A stretch of 64,000 nt of DNA, taken from assembly GCF_015330125.1 (NCBI RefSeq), contig NZ_JADDXR010000002.1, forward strand, positions 3,856,685-3,920,684. The letters are read 5' to 3'. Position 1 is the first letter of the stretch. Every line of letters begins with the position of its first letter. The translations under genes and the position numbers were made by a program. Source of the DNA: Zobellia nedashkovskayae (GTDB lineage Bacteria > Bacteroidota > Bacteroidia > Flavobacteriales > Flavobacteriaceae). Shown piece by piece: positions 44,408-54,678 of this stretch. The notes beneath the pieces are model-generated. The model was given only the letters and a program-made list of their open reading frames with translations, made no database searches and had not been told where the DNA came from.

Positions 44408-45649
44408 TTACCCTTTAATAACATTGTAATTTGCTTTTGCAAGTTGTAACTGAATTTCATGTTGTATTAAAGTATTTTCATCTTCATACAAATTGGTAAG
44501 TTCAGTGATATATGCCGATGATGTAATCACCCCATTTTTTAGTTGTGAATCTGCCATCTGCAATACTTCTTTCCTAAGGATGATTATTGCTTCATCTGAA
44601 GTTATAATCGCTTCTATCTTTTCTATTTCTCTTTCCTGTTTATTGAGCTCAATAGTAGTGTTGAGTTTAAAAATTTCTGTTTCATTATCTACAATATCTT
44701 TATTGATGGCTAATGATTCCCGTTGTTTTTGATTAGCATTCCAATCAAAAACATTCCAATGTAATTTTACACCTGCAGTATAAAAAGGTTGAAATGAATT
44801 ATCCAACATATTCAATCCTGGATTTCCGTAACCACCTGTAGCAAACCCTAGTAGTTTGGGTATATTCTGTTTGGAAATCAAATTTTCTGAATTTTCTATT
44901 TCATCTTTTTTATATTGAAATAATTCTAATTCAGGTCGGGTTAATTCATTCTGCAAATGGATTTCTATAAGGGGATTTTTAAATTCGGTAGCCGCATCCA
45001 AAGGCTCTTTTATTAAACTAGAAAGGGTTTCTATTAGCGTTATTTTATTGCTTTCTATTTCTTTAAATTGTTGGCCTATTTTTAATAATTCAGCTTCCAA
45101 TACTTTATCTGAAGAGGGTAGGAGTACACCGTTTTTTACACCGGAACTCACCTCTTTTAGCTTTGCCTTTAGTTGCGTTTGTTTTGATTCTAATAATAGA
45201 TGGCTTTCCTGTGCCAATAGAATAGAAAAGTAGAGTTGATTAATTTGCTGCCTTAATTGATACAAGCTGACTTCAACCTGTTTCTGTTTGGATTTTAACT
45301 CGGCAGATTTAATGGCCAAAGAAGCAGCAGTTGCCCCTCCGTTATATATCAATTGATTTACCGAAAATGTCGCGCGGTATTGGTCTTTGTTTAAAGGCTC
45401 AATAGCAGCAATAGGAATTTCAATGACATCAGATTGATAGGTGGCTTGTGCATCCAAACTCAATTGAGGCAATTTTGCCGTAGAAATTACATCCGTCTCC
45501 AGTGTGTTTTGCGCTTCTATAAGTGATGTCCGTTTTGCCAAAGGGTAATTTTGGGTCACCGAATTATAACATTCTTCTAATGTAATGCTTTGCTGAGCAA
45601 TAGCCGAGAGCGAGATTAATAATATAAGAATGAGTAGTATACGTTTCAT
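44408..45649 (-). CDS. TolC-family outer-membrane efflux protein
   Basis: A 413-residue protein with a signal peptide (ILLILILLISLSAIAQ) followed by ITLEECYNSV, the standard TolC-family opening, and two long coiled-coil repeats. It forms the outer-membrane channel for the tripartite pump. It lies directly after the TetR gene (1 bp) and 13 bp before the adaptor, as the second gene of the operon. Confidence 0.93.
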   Translation of the reverse strand: MKRILLILILLISLSAIAQQSITLEECYNSVTQNYPLAKRTSLIEAQNTLETDVISTAKLPQLSLDAQATYQSDVIEIPIAAIEPLNKDQYRATFSVNQLIYNGGATAASLAIKSAELKSKQKQVEVSLYQLRQQINQLYFSILLAQESHLLLESKQTQLKAKLKEVSSGVKNGVLLPSSDKVLEAELLKIGQQFKEIESNKITLIETLSSLIKEPLDAATEFKNPLIEIHLQNELTRPELELFQYKKDEIENSENLISKQNIPKLLGFATGGYGNPGLNMLDNSFQPFYTAGVKLHWNVFDWNANQKQRESLAINKDIVDNETEIFKLNTTIELNKQEREIEKIEAIITSDEAIIILRKEVLQMADSQLKNGVITSSAYITELTNLYEDENTLIQHEIQLQLAKANYNVIKG

Positions 45650-45650
45650 A

Positions 45651-46268
45651 CTAAGTGTTCTTTATAGAGTTGATAATGAAATTAGCAACTTCAGTTTTAC
45701 GGTCTTCCATAAGCTGTTTATATGCTTGGTTATCTACATTGGAAAAAGCCATAATCAAAGGCTTGGCTACAAAAGGAAAAATATTAAGTGCTAGAATGTT
45801 GATGAACAACTGCTCCGCACTTATAGGTTTTATACTGCCGTTTTCTACCTCTTGATCTACTTGCTCCTTAAATTTAGAAAGGTTAGGAAATCCTTTACTG
45901 TCCTTTATTTTTAGAATAAACTCCGGATTCCTATTCAATTCTTGAATGATAAAATTGGGTAAATAAGGATGCTTGCTAATAAAAGAGATATAGTTGAATG
46001 TGAAATTTTTCACTTTCTCTTCAATAGAAGAATCGTCATTTAGAATAGCATTTAATTGTGGCGCTAATAAGGAAAAAACATTTTTAAAAACGGCTTCAAA
46101 AAGCAGTTGTTTACTTCTATAATAATAGTGAAGCATAGCTTTGTTTATACCCGCTTTATCCGCTATTTCTTGCATCCGTGCACCATCCATTCCTTTGGCC
46201 TGAAATACATTCTTTGCCGCTTCAAGTATTTGCTCCTCGGTATTTTCGTCTTTACTTTTTTTCATCAC
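45651..46268 (-). CDS. TetR-family regulator of the efflux operon
   Basis: A 205-residue regulator. The N-terminal DNA-binding domain carries TEEQILEAAKNVF and the recognition helix GINKAMLHYYYRSK; the C-terminal ligand domain is helical. It is the first gene of a seven-gene operon (tetR, tolC, hlyD, two ATPases, two permeases). A perfect 16-bp palindrome directly upstream of its start codon indicates autoregulation of the whole operon. In layout it parallels E. coli CecR with ybhGFSR. Confidence 0.93.
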   Translation of the reverse strand: MMKKSKDENTEEQILEAAKNVFQAKGMDGARMQEIADKAGINKAMLHYYYRSKQLLFEAVFKNVFSLLAPQLNAILNDDSSIEEKVKNFTFNYISFISKHPYLPNFIIQELNRNPEFILKIKDSKGFPNLSKFKEQVDQEVENGSIKPISAEQLFINILALNIFPFVAKPLIMAFSNVDNQAYKQLMEDRKTEVANFIINSIKNT

Positions 46269-46280
46269 TAACTATACGGT

Positions 46281-46296
46281 TTAACCATTTGGTTAA
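46281..46296. promoter_or_regulatory. TetR operator
   Basis: Perfect inverted repeat TTAACCA-TT-TGGTTAA, 12 bp before the tetR start codon. A degenerate copy (CTAACTATTTGGTTTT) lies at 46365-46380, closer to the divergent DUF6503 gene. Confidence 0.75.
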
Positions 46297-46304
46297 CAAA
46301 ATTA
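46297..46304 (-). promoter_or_regulatory. Candidate -7 element of the tetR/efflux promoter
   Basis: On the minus strand TAATTTTG matches TAnnTTTG. It directly adjoins the operator, so a bound repressor would cover the transcription start. No clear -33 TTG is visible. Confidence 0.5.
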
Positions 46305-46471
46305 CAAAAAAATAGTTTTGACGAATCGTTTAAGCACTTAAAACTTTGATTATAAGGTTCAAAGCTAACTATTTGGTTTTTTGGTACGCTTTCTAGATTA
46401 AGTTTTTGTAAGCTTTAAAATAGATACAGACTAACCCGTGAATTTAAAAACAGAATAAACTTAAATTAGTT

Positions 46472-47272
46472 ATGAATAAAAAACTTAAAAGCACTTTAGC
46501 TGTATTTTTATTAACAGTAACAATTGCCACCACCGTAAACGCACAAAACACAGATACCAAATCAGCTGAATTATTAGCCGCCTTAGTAGGGGAGAATGGA
46601 GGCTATAAAGCCTTAGATGCCAAGAAAGATGTTGAGTACCATTTTATATATGACAACTTTGCTAAAGGAAAAGACGTGTCTACCGAACGTTATATTTTTA
46701 ACGGAGAGCAGGCATGGGGTTCGTATGAACAACATGATATTAATGTGCTTCCTGGTACGGAGGGGGTTGCTCTTCAGTCTTTAGTAGATAATAAGCCAGC
46801 ACTTACTTTAGTAGGAAAAGACATTACTGACCCAAAAGCAATTGGTGGCACTGTATTCTTACGTAAAGTGAATTTTTATTGGTTTGCCATGATGTATAAA
46901 TTGCAGAATCCTGGTAGTAATTATAAATACTTGGGCACGAAAAAAGTAGGCGATATTACGTATGATAAGGTGAGTTTAACTTATAGTAGTGATGTTACTA
47001 AAAAGGAACAGAACGATGAGTTTATACTATACTTTAACCCTGAGACACACTTGGTAGATCAGTTCTTCTTTTCGTTACCCGCAATGGGCGTAAATAAGCC
47101 AATTTTAAAAATGACCTTATCTTATGAAAAAGTTGATGGTCTTTTATTATCTACGGTGCGCAAAAGCTATATGCCAGACAAAAAAGGAGGCTATATGGAA
47201 ACCGGCGTTTACACAATGAGCGACATAAAATTCAATAATGGTTTTAAGAAAGAAGATTTTCTTTTGAAATAG
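46472..47272 (+). CDS. DUF6503-family secreted protein
   Basis: A 266-residue protein with a signal peptide (AVFLLTVTIATTVNAQ). The mature part is beta-rich, in the manner of LolA/LolB-type or outer-membrane lipoprotein-sorting barrels, with motifs such as NGEQAWGSYEQ, YLGTKKVGDITYDKVSL and ILYFNPETHLVDQF. It matches the DUF6503 family of Bacteroidota, of unknown function. It is divergent from tetR, and a degenerate TetR site in the gap hints at shared control. Confidence 0.8.
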   Translation: MNKKLKSTLAVFLLTVTIATTVNAQNTDTKSAELLAALVGENGGYKALDAKKDVEYHFIYDNFAKGKDVSTERYIFNGEQAWGSYEQHDINVLPGTEGVALQSLVDNKPALTLVGKDITDPKAIGGTVFLRKVNFYWFAMMYKLQNPGSNYKYLGTKKVGDITYDKVSLTYSSDVTKKEQNDEFILYFNPETHLVDQFFFSLPAMGVNKPILKMTLSYEKVDGLLLSTVRKSYMPDKKGGYMETGVYTMSDIKFNNGFKKEDFLLK

Positions 47273-47294
47273 AAAACTAACATCATAATTTATG

Positions 47295-47323
47295 AAAGCC
47301 CAATGCAATATTGGGCTTTTTTT
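47295..47323 (+). terminator. Terminator after DUF6503
   Basis: A 10-bp stem (47295-47304 with 47310-47319), 5-base loop and T run to 47323, located 22 bp after the stop. Confidence 0.85.
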
Positions 47324-47483
47324 ATGCGTAATAGTGTGGGTTTTTATTGAAGGTACTTTTATCAGACTTTTGTAATTCTTATACGAATTTGAACAACTCT
47401 TTTAAAACAAAGGATTCATTTTTTCATTCGGGAGCTTATTTCTTGAATACCTAATGCTTCATACTTTTTTTTACTTTTACAGC

Positions 47484-48362
47484 ATGAGCATAACACTACC
47501 TAAGGTTACCTATAAATCTGATAGTGAATCGGATATTGAAGTGATGACGTTTGGAGAAACCTATAAAAAGTTAACCAAAACTACAGAGCACAATCCTTTT
47601 GCTGTGCATAAAATTCAGTTTTACTTAATCTTAATAGTCACTGAGAATGTTTATTCCCATTATGTTGATTTTAAATTCTACGACTTAAAAAAGGGAAGTG
47701 TTCTGTTTGTTGCTAAAAATCAAGTGCAATATTTTACTGAAGATTTCAAGAATGTAAAAGGTTTTTGCATTGTATTAAATAGTCAGTTTTTGGAACAAAA
47801 CTACTTTTTGTCGAAAAACAACAATTTAAACAGGTTATATAATTACCATTTAGAAAATCCGGTAATTCACTCAGAAGAAATGGGTAATGATGAGTTTATA
47901 GGTGTAGTTGAGAAACTCTATTTTGAATATATGCTTCCAAATAACTTTGCAAAAGCAGACATACTCCGCGCATATATTGATATTATTTTGCTAAAGGCAG
48001 AACGTGTAAAACAGCAACATGCCATTGTAGGGGTTAAAACGCAATGGTTAGAGGTGTTTAACGAGTTTAAAAATATGCTAGAATCTAACTACGCAAAAAC
48101 AAGAAGCTCAAGGGATTATTCTTCCAAATTACTTATTTCCTATAAATTTTTGAATGACATAGTCAAGAAGTCCACAGGAAAAACTGTCAAAGCTTTTATA
48201 GATGATTTTGTAATTATCGAAATCAAGCGTTATTTGGTCACTACTTCCTTATCTGTAAAAGAAATTAGTTATAAAACAGGTTTTGAGGAACCCGCCAATA
48301 TGACCAAATTCTTCAAAAAGAACACCCAACAAACACCTCTTAAGTTTAGACAAAAATTATAA
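47484..48362 (+). CDS. AraC-family transcriptional regulator
   Basis: A 292-residue regulator. I chose the ATG at 47484 (MSITLPKVTY), since an earlier in-frame start at 47454 adds only a hydrophobic Phe-rich stretch. The first 170 residues form a cupin-like sensor domain; the C-terminal 100 residues hold two helix-turn-helix units, the second being SVKEISYKTGFEEPANMTKFFKK. It stands alone between terminator and the transglutaminase locus, with no obvious target other than neighbouring genes. Confidence 0.88.
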   Translation: MSITLPKVTYKSDSESDIEVMTFGETYKKLTKTTEHNPFAVHKIQFYLILIVTENVYSHYVDFKFYDLKKGSVLFVAKNQVQYFTEDFKNVKGFCIVLNSQFLEQNYFLSKNNNLNRLYNYHLENPVIHSEEMGNDEFIGVVEKLYFEYMLPNNFAKADILRAYIDIILLKAERVKQQHAIVGVKTQWLEVFNEFKNMLESNYAKTRSSRDYSSKLLISYKFLNDIVKKSTGKTVKAFIDDFVIIEIKRYLVTTSLSVKEISYKTGFEEPANMTKFFKKNTQQTPLKFRQKL

Positions 48363-48769
48363 TTCTAGTTACACTTTTATCATTCTTCGCATCCTATTGA
48401 TAACTATATTAAGTCATGACCGCTTTAATTTTGCCGTGTAACTATATCCTTGATAAAGATATTTACTTTTTCAGCAAAATCTATACTGATAAACGTGAAT
48501 GGAAAATGCTAAGAAGTGCTTAAGTTGTCAAGATTTTATTCATATAAAATGCAATCTTCATTTTTTTAAGTAAAGAGACTTATCATAAACACACCTTTTA
48601 ATAAGATTCTTATGTAATAAAATAGCAATAGAGCAATTAACGTATAAAATATTAGCAATCGTCATTCTAATTTGGATTGTTAGTGACTTTTACATAAAAA
48701 TTTGAATTAAGTAGGTGCCAACCTCAAATTAGTAGTTATCTTAGGATGTAACGAATTTAATTTTACTAG
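48363..48769. other. Upstream region of the transglutaminase/ATP-grasp locus
   Basis: About 400 bp of AT-rich DNA holding the presumed promoter of the first module. I see no exact -7/-33 pair, RNA gene or repeat. Confidence 0.4.
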
Positions 48770-51700
48770 ATGGCACTGAAAGTATCAATATCACATAAGA
48801 CAACATATAAATATGACAGAAGAATTAATCTTTCTCCGCATATTTTTCGACTAAGACCAGCACCACACAGTCGTACACCTATTGAAGCTTATTCAATTAA
48901 AATAAAACCAGAGAATCATTTTTTCAATTGGCAACAAGATCCCTTTGGTAATTATTTAGCGCGTATTGTATTTCCTGAAAAAACGGACTTTCTATCCGTA
49001 GATATTGAGATTATTGCCGATTTAAAAACGATTAACCCTTTTGATTTCTTTGTTGAGGAAGCTTTTGAAAAATATCCTTTTTCCTATTCTGAAGAATTGA
49101 AAAAAGAACTTTTACCCTACTTAGAAATAACCGAAACAGGTCCATTATTAATGGACTATGTTGATAAAATAGATAAAAAAACACCTAAAAGGAGTATTGA
49201 CTTTTTAATTGGTCTTAACAGTGGTCTGTACAACTATCTGAATTATACAGTACGTATGGAGCCTGGCGTGCAGTCTTGCGAACAGACCTTAGATAAAAAA
49301 TTGGGGTCATGTAGGGATTTCGCGTGGCTTTTAGTGCAGACTTTAAGACATCTAGGTCTTGCGGCACGTTTTGTATCAGGGTATTTGGTGCAATTAAAAT
49401 CTGATGAAAAATCATTGGACGGTCCTTCTGGCCCAGAAGAAGATTTCACGGATTTACATGCATGGACAGAAGTATATTTACCTGGTGCAGGTTGGATCGG
49501 CTTGGATTCCACTTCCGGTCTTTTGGCAGGAGAGGGCCATATTCCGTTGGCCTGTACACCTTCTTTTGAAAGTGCCGCACCGGTATCTGGATTGACAGAT
49601 CCTTGTGAAACGGAATTCATATTTAATAATTCAGTTACCCGAATTTTTGAATCACCAAGAGTAACAAAACCGTATACGGAGGATCAATGGAATGCTATCT
49701 ATAACTTAGGATTCAAAGTAGAGGAGCAGTTACAAGAAGGAGATGTTAGATTAACCATGGGCGGTGAACCTACTTTTGTTTCCATAGATGATATGGAGTC
49801 CAAGGAATGGAACACCGCTGCGGACGGAGAGCATAAAAGAAAATTGGCCAGTGAGCTTTCAGTAAGTTTAAAAAATGCATTTGGTAAAGGTGGCCTGTTG
49901 CATCACGCACAAGGAAAATGGTATCCTGGAGAGCCCTTACCACGCTGGTTAATAGGAATACATTGGCGGAAAGATGGTGAAAAAGTATGGAACAACCCTA
50001 AACTGTTAGCCTCATTTGCCGAAACTTATAAATTACCTGAGGATATAACCAGCAGCTTTTTAAAGAATTTATCCAAGAAATTAGGTACTACAGATACAAG
50101 TATCATTCCCGCTTATGAAGATGGGTATTATTTCATGCGTGAAGAAGGAAAACTACCGATTGATGTTGATCCTAAAAAATATTCTAAAAACGATGAGGGC
50201 TTAAGACGCAAGCTTGGCGAGATTTTAGAACAGGGTGTTGATAAGATTATTGGTCATGTGTTACCATTAGCAAACAAAGACTCACAGTGGATTACCAATC
50301 CATGGGAGTTCCGTTTAAAATATCTATATCTTATTCCAGGTAATTCACCAATTGGTTTACGATTACCGTTGGGATCATTACCAGAAGATCCAGAAGTACC
50401 TTCTGAACCTACTGCAGAACCAGAAATGTTCGAGACTAAACCAAAACTGAAACCTTATGGTTACCAACTAAAACAACGGACAAAATCAACTTCAAAAAAA
50501 GTAAGTTTAGAAAAACAGCCTTATGTACGTACCGCCATTTGTGCAGAGGTAAGAGAAGGTAAGTTATTTCTTTTTCTACCGCCGTTAGATACTGCAGAAG
50601 ACTTTTTGGATTTAATTGCCAGTATAGAAGCAACTGCCAAGGAATTGGATGTGCCTGTTATTTTAGAGGGTTACGAACCACCAAGAGACAACCGTTTAGA
50701 GGTTCTTAAAGTTACTCCTGATCCAGGGGTAATAGAAGTAAATGTACATCCGGCAAAGAACTGGAAAGAGCTTACGGATAACACCTTATTATTGTATGCC
50801 GAAGCTAAAAAATGTAGATTAGGAACAGAAAAGTTCATGCTGGACGGGAAACACACGGGCACAGGTGGCGGAAACCACGTTACTTTAGGTGGTGTTACCC
50901 CAGCAGATAGTCCGTTGCTCAGAAACCCTCAGTTGCTTCGTAGTTTACTTACGTTTTGGCAACATCACCCTGGTCTATCCTATTTGTTTTCAGGAGCCTT
51001 TATTGGTCCCACAAGTCAAGCGCCACGTGTAGATGAAGCGCGACTAGAAAATTTATACGAACTGGAAATCGCTTTTTCTCAAATCCCAGATGATGAAATG
51101 GTACCGTTTTGGTTAACGGACCGGCTTTTTAGACACCTGTTGACAGACATTACGGGAAACACCCACAGGGCTGAATTTTGTATCGATAAATTATATTCCC
51201 CAGATAGCTCATCAGGAAGATTAGGTATTCTAGAGCTTCGGGCTTTTGATATGCCGCCGCATGCGCAAATGAGTTTAATGCAAATGTTATTGGTGCGTAC
51301 GCTTGTTGCTTGGTTCTGGAAAAAACCATACAAACACAATTTAGTGCGTTGGGGAACTGAGCTACATGATAAATTCTTATTGGAGCATTATGTAAAAGAA
51401 GATATTAAGGATATTGTAGAGCAACTTAATGACGCGGGTTATCCGTTTCAATTAGATTGGTTTGATCCTTTCTTTGAGTTTAGATTTCCTCTTTATGGTA
51501 TGGTTGAAATTAATGCCATGCAAATTGAACTTCGTATGGCCATTGAACCTTGGAACGTACTAGGAGAGGAGATGACAGGAGGAGGAACCTCAAGATATGT
51601 TGATTCTTCTTTGGAGAGGGTTCAAATTAAGATAAACAACTTTACGGAAGAGCGTTACGTTTTAACCTGTAACGGTATAAAAATACAATTGAACAGTACC

Positions 51701-52102
51701 GGTGTAAAAGGAGAATATGTAGCTGGTGTCCGTTATAAAGCTTGGGAACCTTGGTCTGCCTTACACCCCACATTGGGCGTAGATACACCATTGGTTTTTG
51801 ATGTGGTAGATACTTGGAACAATAAGTCTATAGGTGGGTGCACTTATTTTGTGGCTCATCCCGGTGGTCTCTCCTACGACAATTATCCCGTAAACAGTTA
51901 TGAGGCGGAATCTAGAAGAATTAATCGCTTTTGGGATTTTGGTCATACGCAAGGAGAAATTGAACCTAAACAAGTAGTCGCTACAACAAATTTTGTGGGT
52001 AGAATGGTAGAACGTAAGGGTGCATCAACTACTTTTGACTATTCAGAGATTCCCGTAAACCCAGAATATCCCCATGTTCTTGATTTACGGAAAAAGAAAT
52101 AA
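48770..52102 (+). CDS. Transglutaminase-like/DUF2126 fusion protein (module 1)
   Basis: An 1110-residue two-part protein. Residues 1-300 are a bacterial transglutaminase-like domain with its N-terminal beta region (HIFRLRPAPHSRTP) and the triad Cys181 (GSCRDF), His230 (DLHAW) and Asp246 (GLDSTSG). Residues about 310-1110 are DUF2126, with LTMGGEPTFVS, GKHTGTGGGNHVTLGG, LFSGAFIGPTSQAPR and ILELRAFDMPPH. The GGGNH and ELRAF motifs resemble those of glutamine-synthetase-like ligases; Iyer and colleagues (2009) described a circularly permuted GS-like ligase in such loci. It has no signal peptide and starts a four-gene run. The substrate is unknown. Confidence 0.92.
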   Translation: MALKVSISHKTTYKYDRRINLSPHIFRLRPAPHSRTPIEAYSIKIKPENHFFNWQQDPFGNYLARIVFPEKTDFLSVDIEIIADLKTINPFDFFVEEAFEKYPFSYSEELKKELLPYLEITETGPLLMDYVDKIDKKTPKRSIDFLIGLNSGLYNYLNYTVRMEPGVQSCEQTLDKKLGSCRDFAWLLVQTLRHLGLAARFVSGYLVQLKSDEKSLDGPSGPEEDFTDLHAWTEVYLPGAGWIGLDSTSGLLAGEGHIPLACTPSFESAAPVSGLTDPCETEFIFNNSVTRIFESPRVTKPYTEDQWNAIYNLGFKVEEQLQEGDVRLTMGGEPTFVSIDDMESKEWNTAADGEHKRKLASELSVSLKNAFGKGGLLHHAQGKWYPGEPLPRWLIGIHWRKDGEKVWNNPKLLASFAETYKLPEDITSSFLKNLSKKLGTTDTSIIPAYEDGYYFMREEGKLPIDVDPKKYSKNDEGLRRKLGEILEQGVDKIIGHVLPLANKDSQWITNPWEFRLKYLYLIPGNSPIGLRLPLGSLPEDPEVPSEPTAEPEMFETKPKLKPYGYQLKQRTKSTSKKVSLEKQPYVRTAICAEVREGKLFLFLPPLDTAEDFLDLIASIEATAKELDVPVILEGYEPPRDNRLEVLKVTPDPGVIEVNVHPAKNWKELTDNTLLLYAEAKKCRLGTEKFMLDGKHTGTGGGNHVTLGGVTPADSPLLRNPQLLRSLLTFWQHHPGLSYLFSGAFIGPTSQAPRVDEARLENLYELEIAFSQIPDDEMVPFWLTDRLFRHLLTDITGNTHRAEFCIDKLYSPDSSSGRLGILELRAFDMPPHAQMSLMQMLLVRTLVAWFWKKPYKHNLVRWGTELHDKFLLEHYVKEDIKDIVEQLNDAGYPFQLDWFDPFFEFRFPLYGMVEINAMQIELRMAIEPWNVLGEEMTGGGTSRYVDSSLERVQIKINNFTEERYVLTCNGIKIQLNSTGVKGEYVAGVRYKAWEPWSALHPTLGVDTPLVFDVVDTWNNKSIGGCTYFVAHPGGLSYDNYPVNSYEAESRRINRFWDFGHTQGEIEPKQVVATTNFVGRMVERKGASTTFDYSEIPVNPEYPHVLDLRKKK

Positions 52103-52120
52103 AGCAAATTTTCAGCACTA

Positions 52121-54676
52121 GTGATAAAAACAACGTGGTTAAGTAATTACTTTACAGATTATAAGTACGATGAAATGTTTACTCCAAAGATGGATGTTAA
52201 ACCGCATTGGACAAAACTTTTTAAAGGTCTGGGGGAACTAGGTGAAGAAGGGTTAAATGCACGTCAGAGAGATATTGACTGGCTTTTAGCAGAGAATGGT
52301 GTCACCTATAATGTTTATAATGACCCTAAAGGACTGCATAGACCATGGAATCTAAACGCGGTTCCTTTTTTACTGCATGAGAGCGAATGGAAACTTGTTG
52401 AAACAGGATTACAGCAAAGAGCAGAGTTATTAAACCTAGTGCTCAAAGATGTCTATGGCGAGCGTAATCTTATCAAAAACGGAATCGTACCCAGTGAGAT
52501 TATTTATGGCCACCGCGGCTTTTTACGCCAATGTACAGGAATAAAATATACTGCTAAAAAACTACTTTCTATGTACGCTGCGGATATTGCCCGCGGTACA
52601 GATGGGCGTTTGTGGGTCGTAAATGACCGCGCAGAAGCTCCCTCCGGTATGGGGTACGCATTAGAGAACAGATCTACCACAAGTAGAATGTTACCGGAAA
52701 TGTTCTCTAAAATGAACGTAAAGGGTCTTTCTGGTTTTTTCCAAGAGTTCAACCAAATGTTGGTTGATGCTGCTCCTGATAATAGGGAAAATCCAAACAT
52801 CGTTATTTTAACTCCGGGTTCTCATAACGAAACTTATTTTGAACATGCTTTTTTAGCTTCTTTTCTAGGTTATCCATTAGTACAGGGCAATGATTTAGTA
52901 GTTCGTAACGGATTTTTATGGATGAAATCCTTAAAGGGATTAAAACAAGTAGATGTTGTTCTTAGAAGAGTAGATGATGCATATATAGATCCATTAGAAC
53001 TTAGAGAAGACTCACGTCTTGGTGTTGCGGGGTTACTAGATGTCGTGCGAAGAAATAACGTGGCAATTATAAATCCTGTGGGTAGTGCCGTATTGGAAAA
53101 TCCTGGGTTAATACCTTTCATGCCGGCCATAGCAAGATATTTTCTTAAAGAAGAACTTATTTTACCTCAAATAGCTTCATGGTGGTGTGGTCAGGAAAAG
53201 GAACGGAATTATGTTTTAAACAATATTTCTAGCCTCGTAATTAAAAGAATAGATCGTACCAATCGCGAGAGTATTCATTTTGGGGAATTTTTGACTCCAG
53301 ATGAAATAGAAAAGCTAAAAGCAGAAATTAACCTTAGACCATACAGATTCGTGGCCCAAGAGAAAATTAGTTTTTCTACAGCTCCAAATCTTACCAACGG
53401 AAAAATTGAGCCACGTAATTTAGTGGCTAGAACTTTCTCCATTGCTACGGAAGATGGGTATTCGGTAATGCCGGGCGGTCTAGTGCGTGTTGCTCCGGAT
53501 AGAGATACCGTTCGTGTATCCAATCAGCGAGGTGGTACCAGTAAAGATTTTTGGATACTGGAAGATGCAGCAAGTAAAGAGACCAAAGCACATTACTGGC
53601 AACCAAAACCATCTATTGGTGCTACAGGTTTAAATGATTTGCCCAGCCTTACTGCTGAAAATCTGTATTGGGCCGGTCGTTATGTGGGTCGTACCTTAGT
53701 AAATGCACGTTTTTTAAGGATGGTGCTTAAACAGATGGTTCTTGTTCAGAATAGTAGTGAAAAACCAGATAGTGTTAAGTTACAGGTGCTTTTTAACGCA
53801 GTAACACAGTTAACCGGAACCTTTCCGGGATTCTCCAAGGCAAATAAAAAAGGAGAATTTGCAATGGATGATCCTTATAAAGAAATACTGTCCGTTATTC
53901 TAGATAAAGATCGCTCCGGGAGTTTAGCACACACCATTAGTATGTTCAGTAATTCTTACTATTCCATAAGAAACCTTTGGTCTTCGGATATGTGGCGCGT
54001 TTTTGAGAATATTCAAAAAATATGGAGAAATTTTGAAGAGGATTCTGATAGATCTATAAACAAAATAATAAAAGTGCTCAATCAATTAATAACCCGTTTA
54101 ATTGCATTTATGGGCTTAATTGAAGAAAGCATAATGGTGCAGCAAGGTTTGTTGCTTTACTTTATTGGCTTGCAGCTAGAACAGAGTACACTAACAATTA
54201 CCAAATGCAGATCTTTATTATCTATAAAGTATGATGAACAAGTAGAGTATGAATTATTAGAGTATCTATTAGTTAGTCATGAAAGTTTAAATATCTACAG
54301 ACATAGTTACCGTTCTTATATACAAATAGAGCATGTTATTGATTTGATTATGCTTGATTTGGAATATTCAAGATCACTAACCTATATGTTTAATAGGATT
54401 CAAAAAGATATATCAAAATTACCTCACTCAGATTCTATGCATCATTTGGTGGATTATCAGAAATATATATTTGAAGGGTTTTCAAAATTACGTTTAGCTA
54501 ATTCAATGGATCTTGTAAAATCCGAATCAAAAGATGATGTAGTACGAAAAGATTTAGATAATTTACTGGAGGAACTATCCGACTTACTTTATGAAACGTC
54601 CCAATCCATATCAAAAACTTATTTTGATCACACGACCAAGCAAAATCAATTAGTTAGACAGTCTTTTCCAATTTAG
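52121..54676 (+). CDS. Circularly permuted ATP-grasp/alpha-E fusion protein (module 1)
   Basis: An 851-residue protein 18 bp after the transglutaminase-DUF2126 gene. Residues 1-490 are the DUF404/DUF407 circularly permuted ATP-grasp (GVTYNVYND, TPGSHNETYFEH, LRRVDDAYIDPLEL, MPGGLVRVAP). Residues 500-851 form the alpha-E helical domain, starting LTAENLYWAGRYVGRT. Relative to the module 2 protein, the glycine-rich nucleotide loop is replaced by DRTNRESIHFG. I kept the GTG start because the YDEMF segment after it is conserved in the paralogue. It probably forms an amide or peptide bond with ATP; the partners are its neighbours. Confidence 0.9.
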   Translation: MIKTTWLSNYFTDYKYDEMFTPKMDVKPHWTKLFKGLGELGEEGLNARQRDIDWLLAENGVTYNVYNDPKGLHRPWNLNAVPFLLHESEWKLVETGLQQRAELLNLVLKDVYGERNLIKNGIVPSEIIYGHRGFLRQCTGIKYTAKKLLSMYAADIARGTDGRLWVVNDRAEAPSGMGYALENRSTTSRMLPEMFSKMNVKGLSGFFQEFNQMLVDAAPDNRENPNIVILTPGSHNETYFEHAFLASFLGYPLVQGNDLVVRNGFLWMKSLKGLKQVDVVLRRVDDAYIDPLELREDSRLGVAGLLDVVRRNNVAIINPVGSAVLENPGLIPFMPAIARYFLKEELILPQIASWWCGQEKERNYVLNNISSLVIKRIDRTNRESIHFGEFLTPDEIEKLKAEINLRPYRFVAQEKISFSTAPNLTNGKIEPRNLVARTFSIATEDGYSVMPGGLVRVAPDRDTVRVSNQRGGTSKDFWILEDAASKETKAHYWQPKPSIGATGLNDLPSLTAENLYWAGRYVGRTLVNARFLRMVLKQMVLVQNSSEKPDSVKLQVLFNAVTQLTGTFPGFSKANKKGEFAMDDPYKEILSVILDKDRSGSLAHTISMFSNSYYSIRNLWSSDMWRVFENIQKIWRNFEEDSDRSINKIIKVLNQLITRLIAFMGLIEESIMVQQGLLLYFIGLQLEQSTLTITKCRSLLSIKYDEQVEYELLEYLLVSHESLNIYRHSYRSYIQIEHVIDLIMLDLEYSRSLTYMFNRIQKDISKLPHSDSMHHLVDYQKYIFEGFSKLRLANSMDLVKSESKDDVVRKDLDNLLEELSDLLYETSQSISKTYFDHTTKQNQLVRQSFPI

Positions 54677-54678
54677 TT

